DNA from: Ciona savignyi
Lineage: Eukaryota > Chordata > Ascidiacea > Phlebobranchia > Cionidae
DNA length: 64,000 bases
Reading direction: 5' to 3'
Assembly (NCBI GenBank): GCA_000149265.1
Contig: CH003282.1
Location: 431,747-495,746 of the forward strand
Shown piece by piece: positions 50,403 through 60,343 of the stretch (position 1 is its first letter; each line of letters begins with the position of its first letter). A program made the translations under genes and the position numbers. The notes beneath the pieces are model-generated. The model ran no database searches. It was given only the letters and a program-made list of their open reading frames with translations, and was not told the origin of the DNA.

Positions 50403-51083
50403 GGTCTAGAAGAGCAGAAACCAAAATTGGTTTCTGAATCAGTTACACCTTGGTGTGTGAGTCACGACATTGAAGAGCAGCTAAACGGAACCCCCATATG
50501 ACTTAATTTCAATGGAAAGGTCGGTTCTATTTAAAATATTTCCAGTTCATTCTTTCCCGTGTCCGATACAGTTTGTATAGACTTAGAACGCTGTATTCTA
50601 CAATGTTCTCGACGCCTACCGGAAAGCGCTTATGTTGGCAGATCAACGTAACTTCGGTGTATTATCGCATTAACATCTTCACACAACAATTAATCTACGA
50701 AGCATTCAATGTCAGCTAATCACCCCATTTGATTAATGCGACAAGAGCATACAATACCTCTATAGAATATATAGAAGACCAAAAACATAAAAAGCACATA
50801 TGCCAAGTTGATTAAAACCATCATGCGATGGGTTTATCGCCAAGAAAAATGCACGGCTGATGCATAGTATAAGGATAAGATATCTAGGTTTGTACACTTG
50901 TGTGGTACAACGAACGGTTGTCATAACACCGAAAATCGTCAGATTCGGGTCACCAAGGCCACTGTAATGTGCTAAATATATTTAACACACTGCCTTAGTT
51001 GTATTTAACCTAATTATAGACAGTGTTCTATTAGCAAATAACTTGAATTCTGCGCCATCCAAATGCGATGTGTGGTTCACTTG

Positions 51084-51335
51084 TCATAATATACAGTGGT
51101 TTGTTAAGAAACTATGGGAAATTTCCCTGTTCTGTGGACAGTTGAAAACAGCATGTGTTTGGATTTTATCATAGTTATGGGTCCCATTTGAAAAATTGGG
51201 ACACATATTGTTTTTGTCCGTTTTTTTTCGATTTTTCTTCTTTGTTTCGTCAAACGCTTGACAGGCATGACATGTCGCCCCGACATCTACCAGAAGAATT
51301 AATGGAATCGCAATGAGCCATTTGTTAGACAACAT
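51084..51335 (-). CDS. candidate short secreted Cys-containing peptide, copy 2
   Basis: Identical in protein sequence to the copy 1262 bp to the left except for the last residue (Leu for Ser). It has the same signal peptide, cysteines and upstream palindrome (51374-51391). It lies in the second unit of the tandem duplication. Its existence is not independent evidence of coding, because the whole unit was copied. Confidence 0.35.
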   Translation of the reverse strand: MLSNKWLIAIPLILLVDVGATCHACQAFDETKKKNRKKTDKNNMCPNFSNGTHNYDKIQTHAVFNCPQNREISHSFLTNHCIL

Positions 51336-51373
51336 GGTTTAGATGAGCAGAAACCAAAATATAGGAGATAAAA

Positions 51374-51391
51374 CCAGGGGAATTCCCCTGG
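51374..51391. promoter_or_regulatory. 18-bp palindrome with kappaB/Rel-like core, copy 2
   Basis: Same 18 bases and same distance to the second 83-aa ORF as in copy 1. Confidence 0.45.
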
Positions 51392-51551
51392 GACGTCAAA
51401 AACCAAAACGGTATTTTTTTTAAAACATTAGCTTTTTTAGGCATAGCGCTTGAACGACAGCTCCAATTCGAATCAGATTTGGTGAAATGTAAGTGCATTA
51501 GTAACTGATTTAACACTAAAAATAAATAAATTATCTAGGGAAATACCCTAA

Positions 51552-51735
51552 ACAATAAGATTTTGTTGACAATAGGCACGCGTTGTTGCAACGAATTACC
51601 ATCCTTTATTACATCATGCGATTCACCAACGCGGGGATAAATACAAATTAGTATTTCTTTATCTACGGTGAAGAATAAAAATCTAGAAAGTTTCTTTGAC
51701 GGAATTATATGTCGTTCTGAGAAATATTACTTACA
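51552..51735 (-). repeat. inverted piece of the 47-kb repeat
   Basis: Reverse complement of about 47239-47427: shares CGTTGTTGCAACGAATT, CACCAACGCGGGGATAAATA, CTACGGTGAAGAATAAAAAT and AATATTACTTACAC. It ends exactly where the duplicated pannexin 5' flank begins (51736), so it marks a rearrangement junction. Confidence 0.8.
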
Positions 51736-53336
51736 CTGGTTTACACCAAGCGCAGCGTTTGTCGTGAACCGATGTAAATATAATGGTTACCATGTAAATG
51801 TTAATCGAGAAGCTAAATTCAGTTTTCAGAAAGGATATGCTGTTAACACTGTAGATATTTTTTAATTCATACACATGTTTACATGTCATATGTGAAATAT
51901 CATAACATACCCGTTTACGCAGTACCATTGAAATCTAAAAACCAAGTCACTTATTTTATAAAGTACAAAATATTATTATGTCTACAATGACCAGTAAAAA
52001 ATGAGCTCGACTCACAAAGTTGTTTGCACTGGCATGCAGGCAGAGGAAAATGAACCTAAGAAGAGAAAGATGTTGGTTCATCCCATGTTAAATTTGGAGG
52101 GAACGCGTAAATTTAGAGGGAAGAAAATTAAAAATTAGTTAAAACTTTATTAATTTGTTTTTACGGGTCATCAATAGTGGCCTGCCTTTAAAAAATCAGT
52201 GGTCTGGCTTTATAAAAAGAGTGACCTGTCTTTAAAAAGGTTGGTCTGTTTTTATTTATGTAGTGGCCGTCTTGCAGGTCCCGAATCGAAAGATTACCCT
52301 ACTTAATAGGTGCTTTATTTCATCCTAGGAAAAAACATGACTACTGTTGGACAAGCTCAAAATGTGATTAGTGGGTTAGAAAATGCTGCACAAAAGCATG
52401 AAATAGACCTTGTTATTGACCTTGGAGTTGATAGATTGCTGAAATGGATTGGAGTGTATACAATATTGGCTCTCGCTGTTGTGGCAAAAATTAGTGACTT
52501 CGTAGGTATGTGGTATTGTTTTATTCAATTATTTTTACCAGTCCGACAAATTAGTCTGGTGGTTTAGTGCGTTGCCTTTCAACCAAAAGGTTGCAGGTTT
52601 GAAACTGGTCGCTAGCTTGTATGTTAGTTGTGTCCTTTTGCAAGGCACTTACGGATATTTCCTGAACCTATCGTATTATTGGGTTCCTGATTGTGGGTGC
52701 GAGGTAATCTGAAGACTGCCTGTGTGTTAATTCCCCTTGTTTTCCCACTCACGGGGATAAACATGTATATCCTATCCCATCCTAATTTGCTAGTTTAAAT
52801 TGGTTATAGGCATAAATTATGATCAGATTTTTATTTATTAACGAGTTATTTTCAAATAAAGTTAAAATTTTATGAAATCGAACTTGTTGCCATTGTTAGG
52901 TCATCCTTGGGTAGAACAAAAAACAAGGTGAATATCCGACAACCCTTAAAGGGACTATAACACATGCAAATTTAGTTTTGCTTAAAAATATTGCAGTAGA
53001 CCCTAAAAATATTTTTTGGATATATTTTTAACATATTTTCATTAAAAACAATTTTGTTCGACTATGTTTTTGTAAAAAGACTATCAAACAATGCATCAAT
53101 TGTTGTTAAAGAAGAAAGTCAATGGCATAAACCCTTATAAAAATTTTAGTAAACCTTATAAAAATTGGGTCAATGAGCATTTTTATTTTGCACAATTTTC
53201 TTAAATTTTGTCATAGATATTAAGTTTTATTCCCACAGAAATTGCATAAAGGATTGTTTAAAAAAGTAGGTCAAGTTTAGTGTAAATTCTTTTTAATACA
53301 GGTACAAAAATTACAACAAAATTGGTGATGGTCATG
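51736..53336 (+). repeat. segmental duplication, left copy (pannexin 5' flank, exon 1, intron 1)
   Basis: Aligns with 62850-64000, beginning at CTGGTTTACACCAAGCGCAG in both. It includes about 600 bp of upstream flank, exon 1, a SINE in intron 1 and following intron sequence. Relative to the right copy it lacks about 58 bp inside the SINE but keeps 488 bp the right copy has lost. Confidence 0.9.
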
Positions 53337-56300
53337 GTCGTATGCATTCAAAACAACATTTGTTAACAATTTTATTTGGTTCTGTATTTTTGTACACTAA
53401 ACTATATTGTACATTTGCTACTGTTGCTCCATTACAGTGTCAACCACAATTACCGAACCTATTGGAATGATGGGTTCTACCAAATTAAAGGAATGTCTGA
53501 ATCAACACACACACACTGCAATAGCTTTGGTAACAAGGATCATAACAGTAAACTCAAAACCTCTAGTAACCTGACAGTGGGCCTATAAGGTGATCTGACG
53601 ATTGCCTGTGTGTAAACTGTAAACACCCCTTGCGTTTTTCCATCCATAGCGATAAACATGAATATTCTATCCTATCCCATATATATATGTAGATATATAA
53701 AAGGGTACAGCTAACCACACTTGTTAAGTTTAGTTTATTTTTTGTTTCCACGATGAAAACATAAATCAGGATTATTTGGAAAACGGGAAAAAACAAAACG
53801 ACAGTCGTTAGAACAAAACGGGAAAAAACAAAACGACAGTCGTTAGAAGTGCGCACTACAACTGTAAAGATATTCAAAACCCCCAAAAACGTAAATAAAC
53901 TGGTAATATCACATCTGGGACATTCCAAGAAGCGAAACTGTTTCTACTGCTATAGAGACAATAAATGAAACAAGCATTTTGGTCGTAGGATTGGGAAAAA
54001 CACAATATTTTATTTATCTAAAAATACATTATTATTTATCTATCTTTAAATATTCTTTAAGTAGGCCTACATCTCTTAATTCCACTGTTGTTTTTGTTAG
54101 AGTATGCAAATTTTCTCAGATTTTCTCTCTCTCTTTAAAAGCTTTAACGTAATAAAAAAAATGTGGGCAAAGGTTGCATAAAAATACTGAGCACAGAGTA
54201 GGTGTCTTTTCTGAGAGTTTGCAAGAACCACAAAACTGCTGGAAATGGTTGTGTCCTTCCAGTATTTTTGTGCCAAATTCTATTTTAAAATCTTTGGGTA
54301 GGCTTGAATGCAGAAACATGTTACTGGGCATCACCTTTATACTTCCAATATATTTTAGTGTTCAATTTATTGTTTTTTGTTGTTGCATTATCAAACTAAA
54401 ATTTATAATTTGACAGGGCCAAATTTGTCATGCTATCCGGCCGGAAAGTCATCTGGATTTGATGGGAATTTCATTGAATTCGCCACCACGTATTGTTGGG
54501 AAAGCCTCGCGTCCCCGGAAAGTAATACTTCAGTGATTACACATAACGGGACATCTCAACAGTGCAAATATCTAGAAAACAAAAATAAAATCAACCTCTT
54601 GAAAAACCCGAGTGACATGAAACTCTTCATACATTGGCTGCCATATTGTATGCTTGTTCAGGTGAGTAAAAAAATTACAAACTCTTTGAGATAAAACTGG
54701 TGTTCTTCTTTATTTTTGCGTCACTCGCAATGTCCCTGTAATAGACTTCACAATGTTTTTATACTAGCTAACATCACTTAGTTTCAACTTGCTTAAACTA
54801 ATCCATTTTCAAGCTTTACAAAGTGGGAAGTATACACTAGTTACTAAGATAAGTGGACTGCATTTTAGAAATTAATTAGGAAGTAATTAAGAATACGTAT
54901 GTTCTACGAATTAAAATTCTTCTTTGATTAGTTCTGGTTTTCATGCCAGGTATCCGTTAAGCGTGTGACCCCTAATAGCGAACAGCCAATTTTTCTATAT
55001 TTTACACGGGACCCATAATAATTATTACACTTAATATTGTTGTTGTTTTTTTCAGGCGATTCTTTTCGCGCTTCCGCCAGCTTTTTGGCATTTTCGAGTT
55101 GGTGCTCGTGTACTCGGCCATGTAAAGTTTATGCAACTTTTGATCATTGATATTTTCGAAAAAGTAAAAGTTATCCCATTAGCGTTCTATGAGGGGAACC
55201 CTTATGATGAACGCAGTGAACATTTAGACGGACTTCGGCTGAATAAGCCGAAAAAATCTAAGATAGGTACACCTTCTAAGTCTGCAAAAGCAACTTTTGG
55301 GAGTAGCGGTACTTTACAAGTCGCTTCTACTGCTTTGGAAATTTCAAGAAAATCTTCTTCTGGGTCTTTGCAGGAGGTGATTGCACAATCACCACACCAA
55401 GGTGAGCTATATTTACCCACTTTATATTTACAAGATGACCTTTGTTTTCCCATTTTAGAGTCCTATTAAATTGATATTCAAAATTGTTACTTGCTCTTAA
55501 ATTTTAGAGCGGTTTTTAGTTGGAATTTCTGATTTTTTGATGCTAGGCTAATTCTAGAATATAATTTAGTTTGCTTAACGACATTTTATAACTGCACAAT
55601 TATGGCTCTTTATTAAACCATGCTAATTTTCCAAAAGAGGCAAACCTAAAGATTCCACTTTTCTTGTTAAAAGATTCGACGTCCATACACAAAAACACTA
55701 CAAATGATGCAGAAATCAACTCTGAAAAGATAGAACTACTGGTTTGCAAAAAAATCAAATCAGGTAGGTAAATAGTGTTAACATAATCGAACATTTATTG
55801 CTCTTTATCAAACCATAATAATAATCCAAAAGGGGTCCAATAAAAGATTTAATTTTTTTAGTGGAAGGTTTAACCTCCATACCTGAAAACATTACAACCG
55901 ATGCTGAAAACTCCTCTGAAAAAGTAGAACTACTGGTTTTTGAAGAAGACAAATCCGGTTGGTAAATTAATGTTTACATAATCTAACACTTATATACACA
56001 CTTGCATATAGTTTAGGATATTTATGTTTCCGTGAATGAGAAAGACGCTGGTTATCACATAGACCATTACCTTAGCTATTGCAGTGATTTGTTTATGGAT
56101 GCTTTTTTAGTTTTGTACACCCCTTTTATCCACTACGTTTGACCATTGTGGCTAAGTCTTGTCCTGCAAGCTACAACCTTTCTGTTGAAAAGCAACACAC
56201 TAACACATTATGCTATTCTGCCATGTGGTGTCTTGCAGCAAAAGAATCGACCAGTAAAAGTCAACCCAATACAATGTCTGCAGCTACAGCTCCAAACAGT

Positions 56301-57389
56301 GCAGGTTAGCAAATTTGGTTCACATAAGATTTTAAAAACACTGCTCATCTAAACTCTTTTTAGAAGCTAAAACGACACATGAACTTGAACTTACGGTAAT
56401 ATACCATAGTTAAACAGTATGAACTCCACCTTAAACTTTGCCTTTGTTAGTTCTTGGACAAAATGTTGGCTGGTAACATGAAAGATCGTCATTTGTTTTC
56501 TATGATCTGCTATGAAAACTTTGCATCCATGCACCAACTGCCATATATCCTATCAGGTAATGTTAAAAAATATTACCTAACATGTCCAAGGACAATGTAG
56601 ACTACATTCCAGTTATGTTGTTAACCAAACATAAAAAAAATCAAATATCTTCTTTTGGTTATATTTAATGTGGAAACGTTCTATTAAATTGTGTTTCCCT
56701 AACTTAAATTATCATAATAATCTTTACTGCTACATGTGTTTAAATGTTACTTACTGAATCTATGTAACAGCTTTAGTGTTCTGTCTTCTGTCGTAATAAA
56801 AAAGGGTAAATTTATTTTCATTTTTCAGTTTTTAATCTTAATAAATTTACCCCGGAGGGTGGTTTCGGTGATGAAGAATATGAACCACAAGCAAACAAGT
56901 TATATCCGCTTATTGAAAGTTTGCTATACCATTGGTGCAACGGAAAAAACTTTAATAACATATTCTTAGTCAGACAGTATGCACTAAAGCTAATTTTCTC
57001 AATGGTAAATGCGCTAGCCATGCTGACAATGATGGCTTGGTGCATTGCTGTACTCAATGATGACTTTGCAGCTTCTGAAACTTTCAGGTTAGACTTAGAG
57101 AATTTTCATCTAATAATAATATCTATAAATGCTGTGCTTTTCTAGGTGCCAATTACCATATCAGGATCTATGTGTTCTTTGTGCCATCAAGCGAAAGCGA
57201 GATGTGTACGCAATATTCTGGTGTGATGTAGTCCTCACCTTTATAGTATTTGCTACTTCTTTAATATATTGGATACTTGGCCGGACTGGAGCTAATAGAG
57301 CAACCTGCCATTTCTTCGACCACATGAAAGCCACTTGCAATGTTGCTCTTGGGGCTGCAGCATTGGTAGAAAAAAATAAGAAAGCTTAG
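52329..57389 (+). CDS. PANX: pannexin (innexin/pannexin family channel protein)
   Basis: Ten exons keep phase: 52337-52505, 54417-54661, 55056-55401, 55674-55763, 55862-55957, 56239-56304, 56364-56395, 56451-56556, 56829-57087 and 57146-57389, 550 aa. Family marks: IDLGVDRLLKW before helix 1, NLSCYPAG and TTYCWESL in the first extracellular loop, then WLPYCMLVQAILFALPPAFW as helix 2. Helix 3 is about residues 435-459, a second loop has Cys in FRCQLPYQDLCVLC, and helix 4 is about 491-516. Pannexins form large-pore plasma-membrane channels for ATP and ions. Unlike human PANX1 (426 aa), the loop between helices 2 and 3 is very long (about 285 residues, from exons 3-9) and the C-terminal tail short (about 35). 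Exons 4 and 5 are tandem duplicates. An acceptor (TTTCATCCTAG) lies 8 bases before the ATG. A second exon 1 lies 11.1 kb downstream. Confidence 0.9.
52541..52784 (+). repeat. main SINE family in pannexin intron 1, internally deleted
   Basis: Head GTCCGACAAATTAGTCTGGT, body missing about 58 bases around the TGGGTTCTACTAAATTGAAG segment, tail ATATCCTATCCCATCC. The orthologous insert in the duplicate at 63641 keeps those bases, so the insertion predates the duplication. Confidence 0.85.
53452..53684 (+). repeat. main SINE family, 3' part, in pannexin intron 1
   Basis: Body from TGATGGGTTCTACCAAATTA to ATATTCTATCCTATCCC. A roughly 25-base insert of unrelated sequence and a short CA run break the body near 53510-53560. 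The tRNA-like head is absent. Confidence 0.7.
55600..55970 (+). repeat. tandem exon duplication in pannexin (exons 4 and 5)
   Basis: Exon 4 (30 codons) contains NTTNDAEINSEKIELLV and exon 5 (32 codons) contains NITTDAENSSEKVELLV. The upstream intron sequence is also shared (GGCTCTTTATTAAACCATGC against TGCTCTTTATCAAACCATAA). Both exons are phase 1-1, so either or both can be included without shifting the frame. They code for part of the long cytoplasmic loop. Confidence 0.85.
56014..56095 (-). repeat. main SINE family, weak 3' fragment in pannexin intron 5
   Basis: Minus strand shows the CTCATTCACGGAAACATAAA-type body end followed by ATATCCTA. Short and diverged. Confidence 0.4.
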
Positions 57390-57755
57390 TTTTATTAACC
57401 AAATTAAATAATTATGAATTACCACCTAACAGTAAAAAAATCGTTGATTTTTTTCCTAGTTCTAAACTCTTTTCATATAGTCTACACATTATTTTTCTTA
57501 CCTAACTGATTTTTTGTTCATATTTCTTAAACTCGTTTAAGTGTATATACTTTCTTGTTGTTCTTGCTATTTTAATTAATAATTCTTAAGATCCATTGTT
57601 TTAAGAAATAACTGGTGCTCAAAAGCCTAAAACGGCAGTCGTGCTTATATTTTCAGGTCTGTCCAAACCTGTTGTAATTCTCCATTTTTCATTGTATATC
57701 CAATACACATTATCTAACACCTATAGATGGCTTATCACCATTTGATAAAACTCTA

Positions 57756-58155
57756 TGCCAGAATGTGACGAGTGGTAGCCTCCCTTTTTGCTGAGTAACA
57801 ATAATAGTGAATGCCCAATGTTTGTACGGTTGAAAGCAGCATGTGCTAGCCTGCGCTCCGGTGTTCTCGTTTAGTTTTTAAGTTTTGGATTAGTAGAGCA
57901 GTGGTTTGTAAAACTGTTTGTTGTGCATCTGCTAGCTGTTTTGTTGGGAAAAAGGTGTTGCTGTACGGAGGGGTAGGCTTAACATTTTTAAGTGAAAATT
58001 TGGACGGTTTTGAGTTTAGGTTGCAGAAGCAAGCTTCATTTTCAAATTGTCAAAAATTGTAAGACTTTCTGTGACAAGATTTTGAGTGACCCCTTTTTTG
58101 TGAGGTCAAGTTGGCATGGGAGAGATAGTGTAGAATAATTAGTTAAACGCCCTCT
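57756..58155 (+). repeat. dispersed repeat, longer copy of the 25.6-kb element
   Basis: Shares both flanks with 25640-25870 but has about 170 extra interior bases, including a part (GTTGAAAGCAGCATGTGCT) resembling the end of repeats A and B. No ORF or obvious terminal repeats. Confidence 0.6.
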
Positions 58156-58233
58156 GTAAAAAGTTCTGTGTGATTAGATATGTAGTCCCCGTTATTATGA
58201 GACGTGAAATCAAACTAAAAGCATATAGGTTAT

Positions 58234-58420
58234 GAAATTCATGTTTATCCCTGTAAATAGGAAAACGCAATATGCGTTTAACACACGAACACACAATCGT
58301 CAGGTCACCTTTCTCCCACCGTCGGGATCTATTGCAGTGTGTTAGGATACAACCGACTTGCTAGCGATCAATTTAGAAGCTTAACTAACCCTTCGGGTAA
58401 AAGGCGACGAACTAGTTTAG
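58234..58420 (-). repeat. main SINE family, diverged, internally shortened
   Basis: Minus strand shows the tail-side CATGAATTTC, TTCCTATTTACAGGGATAAA and the head-side GTCGCCTTTTACCCGAAGGG, with the middle (the AAATTGAAGGAACG part) lost. Confidence 0.6.
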
Positions 58421-58500
58421 GTGTGGTTAAGTTTTGGGAGACTTAAGTCTTGTATTTAAGTCTCAAGTCTTGTATAAGAGTTAAGCAGCTATCTTAAATA

Positions 58501-59535
58501 AAGTGTTTATTGAGTATCGACTGGGAGATTTGTTGCGAAACAGTTGCCGATACAGGAGGGATTATAAGGCCGAACTTTGAGAAATATGACGACACCAGCT
58601 TAAAACCACTGACCCAACCTTGATTTTCAGGTTCTTAGAGAATCTTAGAATCCTAGAATCTGATTCCAGGTGGCCACCTTGTTTAGAAGGCAAATTTGCA
58701 TACCAGAGATGTAAGTAATATGTTTCCCAGAACGACCTATAATTCCGTCAAAAAACGAGATTTTCTTCGTCACCGTAGATAAAGAAATACTAATTTTTAT
58801 TTATCCCCGCGTTGGTAAAATGCAGGGGATAATAAAGGATGGCAATTCGTTGAAACAAATCGTGCCCACTTTCATTTAATATTTTATAACAAAAAAAATA
58901 TATCTTTACCAACATAAGTACACCAGATTGAGGTTTGTTTAGTGTTTGTTCAAGCCGATGAGTATCAACGGCCATCCACGAATAGCAAGTGAACAAAAAT
59001 GAAACTTACTGAACCTTTATAGGCTATACCAGCGGTTCCCAAACTTTTTTTGTTGGCGGCGCCTTTTGTAGACTTATTAAACCTTGAGGCTCCCTGATAA
59101 AGCCAAAATTTTCAAACTGCATGTATTGTATAATGTATATTCAGACTATAGCATGCATTTGGATAACCATTCATACTCTTTAAAACTATTCACTAAACTA
59201 CTAAAGTGACGAACAGTCAATTAATGCAAAGCAGTTATTTGACAAACCATTATTTGAAAACAATGCCATGTTAGTGAGCAAATAACACCGAACAATGGAT
59301 TTTACAAGTAAACCGAATGCTGTATGCCAGTGTATGGGGTTCCACACCAGACTCAAACATCTCCAATTAACGTTTTACTGGTGTAACACACATGTACTGT
59401 TTTTTTTGTGAAAAAAATAAATAAATGCAGCAACTTCCGCATGCTTTCGCGGCGCCCCTGGCAAACTCTCGCGGCGCCCAGTTTGGGAACCGCTGGGCTA
59501 TACGGTTGAATGTACAACCAGGCTGCAGACGGCAA
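58501..59535 (+). repeat. dispersed repeat (47-kb type), interrupted by a hAT MITE
   Basis: Second copy of the repeat at 46755-47795. At 58566 it has GGGATTATAAGGCCG, the SINE-free version of the 46.8-kb site. At 59030-59495 it is split by a MITE absent from the 47-kb copy. Confidence 0.75.
59030..59495. mobile_element. non-autonomous hAT-type MITE with 8-bp TSD
   Basis: Ends CAGCGGTTCCCAAACTTTTT and, inverted, CAGTTTGGGAACCGCTG. Perfect 8-bp target duplication GGCTATAC at 59022-59029 and 59496-59503. Subterminal GGCGGCGCC motifs occur near both ends. The 466-bp interior has no transposase. It belongs to a different subfamily from the MITE at 18.0 kb, though both have C-A-G-[TC]-GGTTCC-type ends. 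Confidence 0.9.
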
Positions 59536-60030
59536 AATGCTCGATGTTCCGAAGAGCTGGGTGTCAATCTGTTGCGTAATAAAGGGATTTCCAAAATTAC
59601 TGGAGCATGCAATTGAAACTCAGTAGTTGTGTTGACGTCATAAAGGGATATGTTAAATCACTCAAACTATGTACTGGCAAGCTACAGCTGCACTTTACCG
59701 ATTGAAACATGATTTCTTAGAAATATTGTATTGTACTATAATTATACATAACACACTGCATTAGCTTCTTGAACTGGTCCGAAGAAATGATTTGTTTTAC
59801 GAAATGTGTATAAAAGTATAAATCCTTCAATGTAGATTATTTCCGCGACACAAATGTCACATCCTTTAACCACTACAGTCATACAGTGTTGCATAAGTAG
59901 ATTATCCAGGGGGGAATTGGAGAAAATTACTACTGAGTTTTAATTGCATGCTCCAGTAATTTTGGAAATCCCTTTATTACGCAACATATTGACACCCAGC
60001 TCTCCGGAACATCGAGCATCTTGCCTGCAT
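59520..60030. repeat. fold-back element with about 100-bp inverted arms
   Basis: The left arm (59520-59625) reads CTGCAGACGGCAAAATGCTC, ATGTTCCG, AGCTGGGTGTCAAT, GCGTAATAAAGGGATTTCCA and AGCATGCAATT. The right arm (59934-60030) is its reverse complement with few changes. The about 310-bp loop has no coding capacity. Possibly a MITE, or a local inverted duplication sharing the left arm with the 47-kb repeat. Confidence 0.7.
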
Positions 60031-60093
60031 CATAACTAAGTAAAATTTATATTTCTGTGTCTGCCTGTTACGTCATAATAAATATGGTTGCTA

Positions 60094-60095
<2 letters not shown>

Positions 60096-60134
<39 letters not shown>
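60096..60134. repeat. (TA)n microsatellite
   Basis: About 39 bases of alternating T and A. Simple sequence, likely length-polymorphic. Confidence 0.95.
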
Positions 60135-60136
<2 letters not shown>

Positions 60137-60343
60137 TGGAAGTAAAACAATATATCGTAAATAAGCAACCACATTACCTTTAATATTTGTTTTATAGCAA
60201 GTATTAAATGTCTATTTTTGTAGTTTGTATGTACTGTTATGTATTTTATGATATATAAACACCCATAAATTTTGCTATGAAGAGTAGGGGCCCCGCCATC
60301 ACATTTCTAATTGGGCCCCGCGGTTCCTAGCACCGGGCCTGTT

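Larger units (their letters stand above)
49168..51566 (+). repeat. tandem duplication, unit about 1262 bp
   Basis: Units 49168-50429 and 50430-51566 are nearly identical. Both carry the 83-codon minus-strand ORF (offset exactly 1262), the CCAGGGGAATTCCCCTGG palindrome (offset 1262) and the preceding part of repeat B. The second unit stops at GATTTTGTT, where an inverted piece of the 47-kb repeat takes over. The near-identity implies very recent duplication or conversion; an assembly artefact should be considered. Confidence 0.85.
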
